From: an uncultured Eubacteriales bacterium
GTDB taxonomy: Bacteria > Bacillota > Clostridia > Lachnospirales > Lachnospiraceae
Reading direction: 5' to 3'
Assembly: GCA_900314565.1 (NCBI GenBank)
Contig: OMVU01000002.1
Span: 1-39,092 of the forward strand
DNA length: 39,092 nucleotides
Each line of letters starts with the position of its first letter. Position 1 is the stretch's first letter. This document shows, piece after piece, positions 1 through 7,200 of the stretch. The notes under the pieces are model-generated. The model saw only the letters and a program-made list of their open reading frames with translations. It did no database searches and was not told where the DNA came from. Made by a program: the position numbers and the translations under genes.

Positions 1-112
1 GGCGTCTGCCTGAATATCTGCGTAGATCACTTGCCAGGACAGTCCTGGCGGCATGAAACCTATCTGACTGCCTGTATTATTGAGTTTTCAAGGGACAAAT
101 CCCATTTTTGCT

Positions 113-349
113 ATGGGAAGTTTTAGTTATTTAATAGCCAAGAAGTTTTCCGAAGAAGGATGCCTTGCCGTTCAAACTGAGGGCGGGAAAGCCCTTGCTG
201 GCTTAGTAACTTATCTTGGATTGAGAACACTCGATAAAGGCATTCAAATTCTTACCGTCTCTGATACTGAAACATATGGAGAATATAAACCATATACATT
301 TGTAAATACAGAAAAAGAATTCATTTCTAAGGTTCTTGAGATGGAATAA
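113..349 (+). CDS. DUF6718-like small protein
   Basis: A protein of about 78 residues of unknown function. The core after the chosen ATG (YLIAKKF, then GCLAVQTEGGKAL, then YGEYKPYTFV and a C-terminal EFISKVLEM) matches my memory of the DUF6718 family, whose members usually begin MCYLIAK; that similarity sets the start at the internal ATG rather than the upstream TTG at 80. No convincing Shine-Dalgarno lies close to this ATG, so the start is uncertain. DUF6718 genes are typical of Lachnospiraceae accessory regions. The gene is followed at once by a strong intrinsic terminator, so it is probably transcribed alone or as the last gene of an operon starting before the window. Confidence 0.6.
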   Translation: MGSFSYLIAKKFSEEGCLAVQTEGGKALAGLVTYLGLRTLDKGIQILTVSDTETYGEYKPYTFVNTEKEFISKVLEME

Positions 350-362
350 TGAATACTAAAAG

Positions 363-391
363 AACGCGTCGGCTTATGCTGGCGCGTTTTT
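363..391 (+). terminator. Intrinsic terminator after the DUF6718 gene
   Basis: The arms AACGCG and CGCGTT are extended by a G-U tolerant TCGGC/GCTGG stem around a TTAT loop and followed by TTTTT. It lies 14 bases after the stop of the plus-strand gene and just before the stop of the convergent minus-strand gene. Confidence 0.8.
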
Positions 392-398
392 ATGGGCT

Positions 399-803
399 TC
401 ATTTTGCATACTGCCCATAGCACCACACTGCAATCTCTGCAATCAAATCTTTCGGCAGCGGTTTGGTATAGGGCAGCCGGATCGTTCCCTTACTCACATC
501 ATAATTCGCCAGTTTATCAGCAAAAACCGTGGTTGCTTCTCCTCCCGGATAAAGTCCCAGATGCTTTTTCGACGCCGCGAAGTGAATAAGGTTCCGGCCC
601 TTCCAGTATGTTGGCATACTCCACGAGATTTTCTCCTGTGCTTCCGGAATAGCGCTGCGGATGATCTGGCGGACCTCATTCAGATACGGTCTGATTTTTT
701 CATCCTGTTCCTCAATGTACTGATCTACTGTTTCGATCTTGCCGCAGTAATGATCCTGTCCTTCACGGCTGAAACTCCGACCGCATTTCGGGCATTTCCA
801 CAT
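399..803 (-). CDS. Zinc-ribbon plus DUF1801 (YdhG-like) protein
   Basis: A 134-residue protein. The first 20 residues hold a small metal-binding knuckle (CPKCGRSF followed by HYC). Residues from about 25 onward match the DUF1801/YdhG fold: an ISWSMPTYW segment, then HFAASKKHLGLYPG, and a C-terminal GTIRLPYTKPLP motif typical of the family. Family members have been linked to iron handling (frataxin-like fold), but no function can be fixed from sequence. The start is the ATG at 803 with AGGAA upstream. It is convergent with the preceding small gene and sits inside the accessory island. Confidence 0.8.
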   Translation of the reverse strand: MWKCPKCGRSFSREGQDHYCGKIETVDQYIEEQDEKIRPYLNEVRQIIRSAIPEAQEKISWSMPTYWKGRNLIHFAASKKHLGLYPGGEATTVFADKLANYDVSKGTIRLPYTKPLPKDLIAEIAVWCYGQYAK

Positions 804-971
804 ATTGCTGTTCCTACGTAATCACGAATCTAAAATACCGTATTTTACATTCGTGCTGCATCTCGTCTTACTCCTTAATTTTGCTCCCACAATGTGGAAA
901 TTCCTGTCATGGAACGAAAAAGGTCTGCAACAGTTCGGGCAGGACCATTGCAGCCCTGTCAGGGATCATTC

Positions 972-1379
972 TCAATAAGTACCTGTGAACAGAGTCAGGA
1001 TGATTCCTACGTCGACCCTGCCGGTAAAGTAGTTGGAGTAGTTGTCGTAGGACAAAGCACAAAAATGCAGTCTTTCAATCAATCCATGTACTTGACTGGT
1101 AATGTCCCCCAGATAGATCGGAGAGCCAATGATCAGAGCATCCGCATCGAAGATACGGTCTATCACCGGTGACAGATCATCTTTCCAGAAGCAATGACAC
1201 CTCTCTCCACCCTTTCTCTTACACGCCATGCAGCTGCGGCATCCCGTGTAGGTCAAATCGAAGAGGTCTATGTACTCGGTTTCCGCGCCGACTGACTCTG
1301 CACCCTTCTGCGCTTCCTTCAGCATCAGTGCGGTGTTCCAGTTCTTTCTGGGGCTACCGTTCAAAAATATTGTTTTCAT
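972..1379 (-). pseudogene. Flavodoxin/NADPH-dependent FMN reductase family protein, 3'-truncated
   Basis: The N-terminal two thirds is a good flavodoxin-fold reductase: MKTIFLNGSPRKNWNT is the phosphate-binding loop for FMN, GCRSCMACKRKGG is the cysteine-bearing segment of this subfamily, and ADALIIGSPIYLGDI is the second FMN contact. The start is taken at MKTIF (GGTGG upstream), three codons inside the longer frame. Similar proteins run to about 200 residues with a conserved C-terminal part; here family-like sequence stops near VDVGIILT and the frame ends six codons later, giving 135 residues. I see no continuation in the other frames downstream. It is best read as a gene truncated by deletion or insertion; a short functional form cannot be excluded. 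Confidence 0.7.
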
Positions 1380-1511
1380 ACGCACCACCTGTCATACTGC
1401 ACCTCAATTATCCTGCATACTCATCTTTTCGATCAGGGCATAGAGACAATTCTGCTCATCATTTTTGAGATTATTTATCTCGTAGATGTCCTCCTGATTC
1501 AGTACTATCCA

Positions 1512-1556
1512 TGCCCCGACTGCCCGGTAACGAATGTGTCGCCGATCTTTTTTTCT
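1512..1556 (+). repeat. Direct repeat copy 1: tRNA-Pro 3' acceptor end plus degraded terminator
   Basis: The sequence TGCCCCGACTG matches the 3' acceptor end of a tRNA-Pro (bacterial tRNA-Pro starts CGGGG and ends CCCCGA). It is followed by a hairpin region and a T-run. The same stretch recurs at 3632-3673 with only about four mismatches in 42 bases. No intact tRNA lies upstream. It is interpreted as a fossil attachment site of an element that integrated at tRNA-Pro. The rest of the gap 1389-1646 shows no gene. Confidence 0.6.
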
Positions 1557-1646
1557 TTATGATTTATAAGAAATCAATAGTATCTGAAAGCTATAGTTAT
1601 ATTGATAAGTATAGCTTTCATTTGTCTTACGTCTGTACTTTTTAGT

Positions 1647-2334
1647 TTACACAGACTTTGAAACGGTCTCCGCGGTTCCTTCAAGTCCTTCCTTGTAGAT
1701 TTGTCCGCGTGCTGAAAATACCGGAATCGACCGCTTCATCCACTCTTCGATATCCGCCTTTAACGCTTTCGGTTCGTTGATGCTGCGGCTCGAAATGACA
1801 ACACAATGTTTCTCCGTCCTATAATCCTGCATCTCTATTGCGCTGTATGCTTCCCGAGAGATTCTCGGAAGATTGTTCAGGGTCGTCTCGGCAATGATAT
1901 AGGAGTGTTCCGGCTTCAGCTTGTCGGATATCTTCTTGAACAGCCACCCCTTCTGCTGATACAGATCCTCCAAGCCTCTAACCGGTACGAGATCAATGTA
2001 TCCCATTACCTCCATCGTCAATGACACTCCGGCTTCTTTTAGCGCCTGCATACGGTGGCGACCTTCATTCACGCGAATAACTCCATCAGGGTCGATTTCA
2101 AGATCCGGCTTCTCGGGGCCATAATACAGGTTTTCCGCATGTCGCTCTACTTCTGTCAGTTCTTGTCCGAGAACCTTTTTGATCTCAATTTTTTTCAGCA
2201 CTTCTGGCTGTCTCCAGCAATTTCTGCCAGTCTTCCAGTGGGTGGCAATGGTGCGTATAGAAATTTTCGTCTACTCTCACGTGGACGTCCTTCGGTTCAA
2301 TCAGACGATTGGTCTTATAGAATAACGTTTGCAT
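1647..2334 (-). pseudogene. ParB/Srx-like nuclease-domain protein, split by a +1 frameshift
   Basis: The reading frame begins at the ATG at 2334 with a strong AGGAGG seven bases upstream and codes for MQTLFYKTNRLIEPKDVHVR onward, ending at a stop at 2185. A second frame (GTG at 2201 to 1647) continues with KKIEIKKVLGQEL and the ParB-type core NEGRHRMQAL (DPDGVIRVNEGRHR resembles the GxxRHxA box). At the junction is a run of seven A; with six A the two parts join cleanly as one protein of about 228 residues. So this is probably one gene broken by an indel, or a sequencing error. ParB-fold proteins in islands serve in partition, regulation or DNA modification; which one cannot be told. Confidence 0.65.
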
Positions 2335-2511
2335 ATAGGCCTCCTTCTTTTGTCCTGTGGAAAATAAGTCTGTTTTAAAACAGCAGCTAGTGGTAATTAC
2401 CTTACCTATTACATATACGATATGTCATTTTTTTGTGTTGCATCCGTGCAAAATGTGCGTTTTTGGACGTTGTGGACAATAAACTTTTTTGCACACAAAA
2501 AAGGACTATTA

Positions 2512-2693
2512 TCATTTCAGGCAGATAACATACGCTTCCCGGCCGTTAAAGACATTCCGGATCGCCCCAGGCTCTCATCCACACTTTGATGCAGCGGCCA
2601 TCCAGCGATTGGATCGACATTTGGATCCTTCGCATAATGATATAGATTCTCAGCGTCACTTTCCTCCCAGCGGCGCAGGATCAGTCTTAACAA
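2512..2693 (-). pseudogene. GNAT (RimJ/RimL-type) acetyltransferase, N-terminal fragment with frameshift
   Basis: On the minus strand the codons read [20 protein letters not shown] and then [14 protein letters not shown], the characteristic N-terminus of RimJ/RimL-like N-acetyltransferases. One base later the frame shifts, and the neighbouring frame continues the family sequence ([17 protein letters not shown]) before a stop. The acetyl-CoA binding half is absent. An upstream in-frame TAA lies between this remnant and the recombinase gene. A small dyad (CTGTCC/GGACAG, 2699-2718) lies just before the fragment. It is non-functional debris of the island. The remaining sequence up to 2334 shows no gene. 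Confidence 0.7.
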
Positions 2694-2746
2694 GTAATCT
2701 GTCCGATTTTTGGGACAGTGGGTATTTACAGCTTATTGGCCGCAGC

Positions 2747-3316
2747 CTATTTGCGCCTGTTTTTTTCTCTTATAAGCGTTGATTTGCTGATTCCTGTCAT
2801 CTTTACGACTTGATTGTAAGAATGATCCTGAAGCAAATCCAGTGCATGATCCAGCTGCTCATTATCCCATTTTCTGGGACGACCTTCTTTAAAGTTGGGG
2901 TCTGTCGCCCTGGCAGCAGCTTTCCCCTCTTGTGTGCGCTGCACAATCATATCGCGCTCAAACTGGGCAAATGCCAGCAAAACTTTTCTTAAGAGCATGT
3001 TCACTGAATCGCTGCTTAAGATTCCAAGGTTTAAAACATTAATAGTCACTCCCTGATCGATTAGCTCCGCAAGTAATCCGGATGCCTGCGAGACAGACCT
3101 CGCAAGACGGTCCAATTTAGTCACAATCAGTGTATCACCTTTTCTCAGCTTCATTTGAAGTTTCTCAAATTCAGGTCTGTCCACTTTCGTCCCGGAAAAC
3201 GTATCCTGATAAATCTCCTCCGCTCCGGCATCCTTCAAAGCCTGAATCTGTCCTTCAAGGCTGTTCCCATCTCGTGCCTGCATCTTTGTGCTCACTCCGG
3301 CATATCCAAATATCAT
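2747..3316 (-). CDS. Small serine recombinase (resolvase/invertase family), active-site Arg missing
   Basis: A 189-residue protein of normal length for a Tn3-type resolvase/invertase. Residues 1-135 form the catalytic domain: GYAGVST (nucleophile Ser9), the DRPEFEKL helix, KLDRLARS, and a FAQFERDMI segment. Residues 150-189 form the helix-turn-helix DNA-binding end (YNQVVKMTGISKSTLIR). The usual start motif is GYARVST; here the Arg two residues before the Ser is Gly (GGA codon). In gamma-delta resolvase this Arg (R8) is an active-site residue, so strand exchange is probably impaired. The start is ATG at 3316, with AGGATCAGAG upstream. A candidate promoter TTGCTC-18-TATAAA and paired inverted repeats lie upstream. 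Confidence 0.9.
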   Translation of the reverse strand: MIFGYAGVSTKMQARDGNSLEGQIQALKDAGAEEIYQDTFSGTKVDRPEFEKLQMKLRKGDTLIVTKLDRLARSVSQASGLLAELIDQGVTINVLNLGILSSDSVNMLLRKVLLAFAQFERDMIVQRTQEGKAAARATDPNFKEGRPRKWDNEQLDHALDLLQDHSYNQVVKMTGISKSTLIREKNRRK

Positions 3317-3335
3317 CTCTGATCCTTTCGATACT

Positions 3336-3415
3336 GCTAATTATGACACTAAGTTTTTATACCAATATTGTAACTTATGGAGCAATGTTATACAACCGGT
3401 GTCATACTATTTAGC
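3336..3415. promoter_or_regulatory. Paired inverted repeat upstream of the recombinase gene
   Basis: TATGACAC at 3342-3349 is mirrored by GTGTCATA at 3399-3406. Both are extended outward by GCTAA and TTAGC with an indel. They bracket the likely recombinase promoter (TTGCTC, 18 bases, TATAAA on the minus strand). The layout fits operator or res subsites bound by the recombinase, but this is inference. Confidence 0.4.
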
Positions 3416-3462
3416 AATAGGAACAGCACATCCTACATAAAACAAAAAACAACTGCGTGGAT

Positions 3463-3609
3463 ATGCTGTCAGCGGAAACGTCCGGGAAAGGCAACGGCGC
3501 TTTCCCATCCGGGCTTTCTGATTTATTGAATGAGGTCAAACGATATGGTATACTGAATACCGGTCTCGATGACTTAGACGGTCTGATTGAGCAGAACCGT
3601 ATACCGTGA
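3463..3609 (+). CDS. Hypothetical 48-residue protein at the island edge
   Basis: An ATG-initiated frame coding for MLSAETSGKGNGAFPSGLSD and ending IEQNRIP, closing directly at the tRNA-Pro remnant. The composition is protein-like (LLNEVKRYGILNTGLDDLDGLIEQ), but no ribosome binding site is obvious and I recognise no family. The frame is open upstream only to 3421. It may be the tail of a gene cut off by recombination at the att-like site rather than a complete gene. Confidence 0.3.
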   Translation: MLSAETSGKGNGAFPSGLSDLLNEVKRYGILNTGLDDLDGLIEQNRIP

Positions 3610-3641
3610 GGGTCGCAAATTCAAATCCCGCTGCCCCGACT
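3608..3641 (+). repeat. tRNA-Pro remnant: T-arm and 3' acceptor (direct repeat copy 2)
   Basis: The stretch reads GAGGGTCGC, then ATTCAAATC, then TGCCCCGACT: the variable-loop end, T-loop and acceptor 3' strand expected of a tRNA-Pro. The T-stem is imperfect and no D-arm or anticodon arm precedes it. From 3632 it matches copy 1 at 1512. This is where accessory sequence ends and the core DUF4317 gene follows, the usual geometry of an element integrated at a tRNA 3' end. Confidence 0.6.
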
Positions 3642-3644
3642 GGT

Positions 3645-3673
3645 CGGTGACGAATGTGTCGCCGGTCTTTTTT
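3645..3673 (+). terminator. Terminator of the lost tRNA-Pro
   Basis: CGGTGAC and GTCGCCG pair around GAATGT, then GTC and seven T follow. It is a well-formed intrinsic terminator on the plus strand. The copy at 1526-1556 has a mismatch in the same stem. Confidence 0.7.
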
Positions 3674-3730
3674 ATTCTTCATCACGCAATACTTGTGGAT
3701 TCATTTATGCGCTGTGCGCGCAAAGTGAAA
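3671..3730 (+). repeat. Short interspersed repeat, copy A
   Basis: TTTATTCTTCATCACGCAAT followed by ACTTGTGGATTCA and, 20 bases on, GCGCAAAGTGA. It is closely matched by a minus-strand sequence at 13202-13259 and in part at 31746-31779. It lies upstream of the DUF4317 gene. Confidence 0.45.
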
Positions 3731-3763
3731 TCCCACAGATTTTTCTATTATCAGAGGTAAAAT

Positions 3764-5038
3764 ATGGATAAGAGCAATCTTGCAGAAATCAGAAAAGTAA
3801 TCAGAAAGAACGATCCGCCGGTCGACTGGATCTATTCTTTCTATGTCACTCCGGAAAATGAACTCGCCTGGCAGTCCTTCCGGAAATTCCTCTCCTTCGA
3901 CGAGGACGAATCCTTCCGCTTCAAAGATATCCTGAAGAAGAGCCTGTCCGGCACACAGGGAAAGGAGCTCTTCTCCGTCCCGCTGGACTCCCAATCGGAG
4001 AAGCTCTTCTCGCTCAGGACGATGGACGAAGCGGATGAGGAGATCCTTCAGGAGTTCGCCGGTCATGTGATCTCCTCCTACACGCACACGGATCCCTACC
4101 TTGCCGTCTGCGCAAGGATCACCTATGACGTTCCCGGCATGTCCTCCGACAGGCGAAAGCTCGAGGACGGGGAAGTCGTCTTCCAGAGCATCCTGTTTGC
4201 GATCTGTCCCGCAAAGCTCTCGAGCCCGGCGCTCGGCTTCGATGATGCGGAAGGTGTCTCCGAGCTCTCCCGCCGCTGGACGATCGGCGCGCCGGTCGAA
4301 GGATTCCTCTACCCGTCCTTCAACGACAGGATCGGGGACCTCTCTGAGGTTCTCTACCGGTCAAAGAAGGAGATCAGCGGCGAGCTTTTTGCGGAATTTT
4401 TCAACGCTGAGCTGCCATATACCGCCAAAATGCAAAAAGAAGCCTTCAACACCCTGATGGATTCCCTCAATGTCAGTGTGGAATCTGCCGCAGTCCTCCA
4501 GGAGGATCTTGCGCATCTGGATGCCGAAGACATCTCTGTTCTCGAAAAAAATGATGTGAAAAAGCTTGCGGAGCGCTGCGGGATCGAGACCGAACACTTT
4601 GACGAGTCGTTCGACGACATCATAGGGACGATCCCGCTCGATATCGCGGCCATCCGCGAAAATGCCATCGTCGTCGTGACGGATTCCGCAACGATCAAGG
4701 TTCCCGCGGAGAAGTCCCGCTTCATAAAGACCCGGCTGATCGACGGCGTCTCCTATATCCTGATTCCGGTGGACGGCGCTGTCCTCGTGAACGGGATCCC
4801 GGCCGTTCCGGAAGAGCTCATGAAGACCTTCAAGTCAGAGGGTTCCTTTGAAGCCGATGGAAAGGCTGCGGATGACGCAGCTGTAACCGACGAGAATTTC
4901 TCCGATGACCGGACGCAGGAAGATACAGACGTATTTGGTGAAGACTTACCCGAAGATCCGGACACCGGCGAACAGGAGCAGGATGATGAAGACATCTTCG
5001 GCGAAGACTTTCCGGAAGACTTCCCTGCACCTTTCTGA
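3764..5038 (+). CDS. DUF4317 family protein
   Basis: A 424-residue protein recognised as DUF4317, a family common in Lachnospiraceae with no known function. The N-terminus MDKSNLAEIRKVIRK with VDWIYSFYVTPEN and the mid-protein ICPAKLSSPALGFD segment are typical. There is no signal peptide or membrane span, so it is probably cytosolic. The last 60 residues are very acidic and carry a repeated VFGEDLPED / IFGEDFPED motif. The start has AGAGGT nine bases upstream. It is the first core gene after the island. It is convergent with ilvN across a GC-rich dyad. Length is normal and no defects are seen. Confidence 0.9.
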   Translation: MDKSNLAEIRKVIRKNDPPVDWIYSFYVTPENELAWQSFRKFLSFDEDESFRFKDILKKSLSGTQGKELFSVPLDSQSEKLFSLRTMDEADEEILQEFAGHVISSYTHTDPYLAVCARITYDVPGMSSDRRKLEDGEVVFQSILFAICPAKLSSPALGFDDAEGVSELSRRWTIGAPVEGFLYPSFNDRIGDLSEVLYRSKKEISGELFAEFFNAELPYTAKMQKEAFNTLMDSLNVSVESAAVLQEDLAHLDAEDISVLEKNDVKKLAERCGIETEHFDESFDDIIGTIPLDIAAIRENAIVVVTDSATIKVPAEKSRFIKTRLIDGVSYILIPVDGAVLVNGIPAVPEELMKTFKSEGSFEADGKAADDAAVTDENFSDDRTQEDTDVFGEDLPEDPDTGEQEQDDEDIFGEDFPEDFPAPF

Positions 5039-5105
5039 TATCATAGACTGTGTGCCGGCTCATCCCACAGATGTCAGATATGCGCGGGCATGTACCGGCT
5101 CAACC

Positions 5106-5144
5106 GACCGGCCGCCCACAGATATCTGATCGCATCGGCCGGTC
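5106..5144. terminator. GC-rich dyad between convergent DUF4317 gene and ilvN
   Basis: GACCGGCCG and CGGCCGGTC are perfect 9-base arms around a 21-base loop. No T-run follows on either side, so it may be a transcription barrier or an mRNA 3'-end stabiliser rather than a classic terminator. The loop motif CACAGATATCTGA is repeated at 5149-5161. Confidence 0.45.
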
Positions 5145-5146
5145 AC

Positions 5147-5647
5147 TCACAGATATCTGACGTCGCCGAGTCCGCGCGACAGTCCTGTGATCCCGGTCCG
5201 CGCAAGCTCTGCAATCTGGTAGCCGTCAAGCATATCGAGCATGGCTTTCAGCTTCGGCTGAGAGCCTGTCAGCTCAATGATCAGGGAGTCCTTCTGCACA
5301 TCAATGATATTGGCCCTGAAAATGTTCGCGATCGACAGAATGTCCGTCCTGTTCTTCGCGTCCGCCGAGACCTTCACGAGGATCAGCTCCCTGTTGACCG
5401 AATTATCCGGCATAAGGACCTTGACGTCCCTGACATCTTCCTGCTTCATGAGCTGGGCCGTGATCTGTTTGAGTACATGCTCATCCCCACGGCTCACGAT
5501 GGTCATTCTGGAAATAAGCGGATTGGCCGTCACGCCGACTGTCAGGCTGTCAATATTGTACGCTCTTCTCGCAAAAAGACCGGCAATTCTGGAAAGTACG
5601 CCGGACGTATTATCTACCAGCAGTGAAAGTGTTATGTGATTGTCCAT
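5147..5647 (-). CDS. ilvN: Acetolactate synthase small (regulatory) subunit
   Basis: A 166-residue protein, usual length for IlvN/IlvH. Residues 4-77 are the ACT domain (ITLSLLVDNTSGVLSRIAGL, then FARRAYNIDSLTVG), which binds valine for feedback control of the catalytic subunit IlvB. Residues 85-160 are the C-terminal domain (ELILVKVSAD, TGSQPKLKAMLDML, GITGLSRG). The protein acts in the cytosol in valine, leucine and isoleucine synthesis. The start is ATG at 5647 with AAAGGAG six bases upstream. No ilvB or ilvC lies in the window, so this subunit stands apart from the catalytic gene. Confidence 0.95.
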   Translation of the reverse strand: MDNHITLSLLVDNTSGVLSRIAGLFARRAYNIDSLTVGVTANPLISRMTIVSRGDEHVLKQITAQLMKQEDVRDVKVLMPDNSVNRELILVKVSADAKNRTDILSIANIFRANIIDVQKDSLIIELTGSQPKLKAMLDMLDGYQIAELARTGITGLSRGLGDVRYL

Positions 5648-5744
5648 GGTATCTCCTTTATTCTATCTGACTTAAAGACTGCCCGTTGATATGAGGGTCC
5701 CTGTACGAGGGTCCTCTCCCACTGAAATCAATCAGGAGCGAATT

Positions 5745-6482
5745 ATGCCTTTTCGATATAATATCCCTGAAAAATATCAGAAACTCAATACGCTGCACCT
5801 GAAAGTCATTGCCTATGTGACGATGCTGATCGATCACTTTGCATTGGCCGTGATCTATAACGCGATCCTTGTCCCTTCCTTTCCCCTGAAAAAAGGGACG
5901 GATATGTACACGCTCTACCTCTTTTACAGATTCCTTCGGGGAGTCGGACGGACCGCGTTTCCCATTTTCTGTTTTCTCATCGTCGAGGGCTTCTTCCATA
6001 CAAGGAGCCGCGCGAAGTATGCCGTAAGACTCCTCATTTTCGGAATCGTGTCAGAAGTTCCCTTCGACCTCGCGATATTCAGAAAATATTATTATCCGGA
6101 ATATCAGAATGTGTTTTTCACGCTGCTCCTCGGCCTGCTTCTCATATGGGAATGGGAGCATTTTAAGAACAAATGGTATATCCAGATCCCGCTCGCCGGA
6201 ATTCTCATTTATGCAGCCGAATTCTTCAACACAGATTACGGCTGGCTCGGCGTGCTCCTGATCTTCATTTTCTATCTGCTTCACGAGTGGCGCACGCCTC
6301 AGGTCTTCTTCGGGATCTTCCCGCTGTTCAACGAGTTGCCGGCGGTCCTTGTCGGTTACCTCCTGCTCCTCCTGTACAACGGAAAGCGCGGGAGGTTCCC
6401 GAAATATCTCGGATATGCCATTTATCCGGTCCACTTACTTCTTTTCTATCTGCTCTCCGTCTGCCTTCACAATGGTGTCTGA
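5745..6482 (+). CDS. TraX family membrane protein
   Basis: A 245-residue polytopic membrane protein of the TraX family (TraX acetylates F-pilin in E. coli; chromosomal homologues in clostridia have no assigned substrate). Features: LHLKVIAYVTMLIDHF at the start, the family's RGVGRTAFPIFCFLIVEGF motif, then about seven more hydrophobic spans and a KYLGYAIYPVHLLLFY C-terminal motif. The start is the ATG at 5745 because AGGAG lies at proper distance; the frame is open to 5691. It diverges from ilvN and its 3' end overlaps the convergent beta-helix gene by 48 bases. An acyltransferase-type role is inferred only. Confidence 0.85.
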   Translation: MPFRYNIPEKYQKLNTLHLKVIAYVTMLIDHFALAVIYNAILVPSFPLKKGTDMYTLYLFYRFLRGVGRTAFPIFCFLIVEGFFHTRSRAKYAVRLLIFGIVSEVPFDLAIFRKYYYPEYQNVFFTLLLGLLLIWEWEHFKNKWYIQIPLAGILIYAAEFFNTDYGWLGVLLIFIFYLLHEWRTPQVFFGIFPLFNELPAVLVGYLLLLLYNGKRGRFPKYLGYAIYPVHLLLFYLLSVCLHNGV

Positions 6483-7106
6483 CGGAATGACGCCGCGCAC
6501 ACAGGTCGTCGGATAGATCTGAGAATTCTTTCCGACGATCGTGCCCGGATTCAGCACCGCATTGCAGCCGATCTCAGCCCAGTCCCCGAGCATCGCACCG
6601 ATCTTGCGGCGTCCGGTCTCATAGTTCTTACTTCCCTTGACGACGATATTTTTGCGGTCAGCCTTCACGTTCGATGTGATCGAGCCAGCGCCCATGTGTG
6701 CGTGGAAGCCGAGGATCGAATCGCCGCAGTAGTTATAGTGAGGCACTTCGCAGTTGTTGGAGATGATAACGTTCTTGAGCTCGGCAGAATTACCGATCAC
6801 GCACTTATTGCCGACGAGTGCGTCTCCGCGGATAAATGCGCTCTGGCGCACTTCTGTATTTTCGCCAATGATGCAGGGAGCTCCGATGTAGGCTGTATCG
6901 AAAACTTTTGCAGATTTTGCGATCCAGACATTCTCCTTCACCTCGTCATACAGATCCTTCGGAAGAGTCGGTCCGAGTTCAAGAATGTAGTCGTGGATCC
7001 CTGCAAGAGCTTCCCACGGATAGGTGAACTGCTCGAGATAGGGCTTTGCGATCGTTTCATCCAAAGTAAATAACTCTTTGATCCTGACCTGTTCTGTCTG
7101 TGCCAT
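6435..7106 (-). CDS. Left-handed beta-helix (hexapeptide repeat) protein, UDP-GlcNAc pyrophosphorylase-like
   Basis: A 223-residue protein. Residues 1-50 form a helical lead (LEQFTYPWEALAGIHDYILE). Residues 65-200 contain hexapeptide repeats of the left-handed parallel beta-helix (AKVFDTAYIGAPCIIGENTE, GNKCVIGNSAELKN), then a conserved HYNYCGDSILG and GAGSITSN segment as in the acyltransferase half of GlmU. No nucleotidyltransferase (GxGxR) domain is present, so it is not a full GlmU. Annotators often call it UDP-N-acetylglucosamine pyrophosphorylase; substrate is unknown. The start is set at MAQTEQ by AGGAGG at 7112-7117. It lies downstream of topB, 95 bases away. Confidence 0.85.
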   Translation of the reverse strand: MAQTEQVRIKELFTLDETIAKPYLEQFTYPWEALAGIHDYILELGPTLPKDLYDEVKENVWIAKSAKVFDTAYIGAPCIIGENTEVRQSAFIRGDALVGNKCVIGNSAELKNVIISNNCEVPHYNYCGDSILGFHAHMGAGSITSNVKADRKNIVVKGSKNYETGRRKIGAMLGDWAEIGCNAVLNPGTIVGKNSQIYPTTCVRGVIPSDTIVKADGEQIEKK

Positions 7107-7134
7107 GTGTAACCTCCTAAAAAACTTCAAAATT

Positions 7135-7153
7135 AATTCCGGTTTTCGGAATT
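7135..7153 (-). terminator. Weak hairpin between topB and the beta-helix gene
   Basis: AATTCCG and CGGAATT pair around five bases, followed on the minus strand by AATTTTGAAG and TTTTTT. It could be a leaky terminator after topB just before the next ribosome binding site. Confidence 0.35.
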
Positions 7154-7200
7154 ATTCCCATATTACTGATATTGCTGCTGTATGAACCGGAGACGGTGAA

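Noticed and set aside
1-112. Short open frames at the left edge (positions 3-56 and 1-141)
   Set aside because: Too short and without a recognisable family; one may be the tail of a gene beginning outside the window.
2699-2718. CTGTCC/GGACAG dyad as terminator of the recombinase gene
   Set aside because: Six-base stem without a T-run; more likely chance or a remnant of the acetyltransferase control region.
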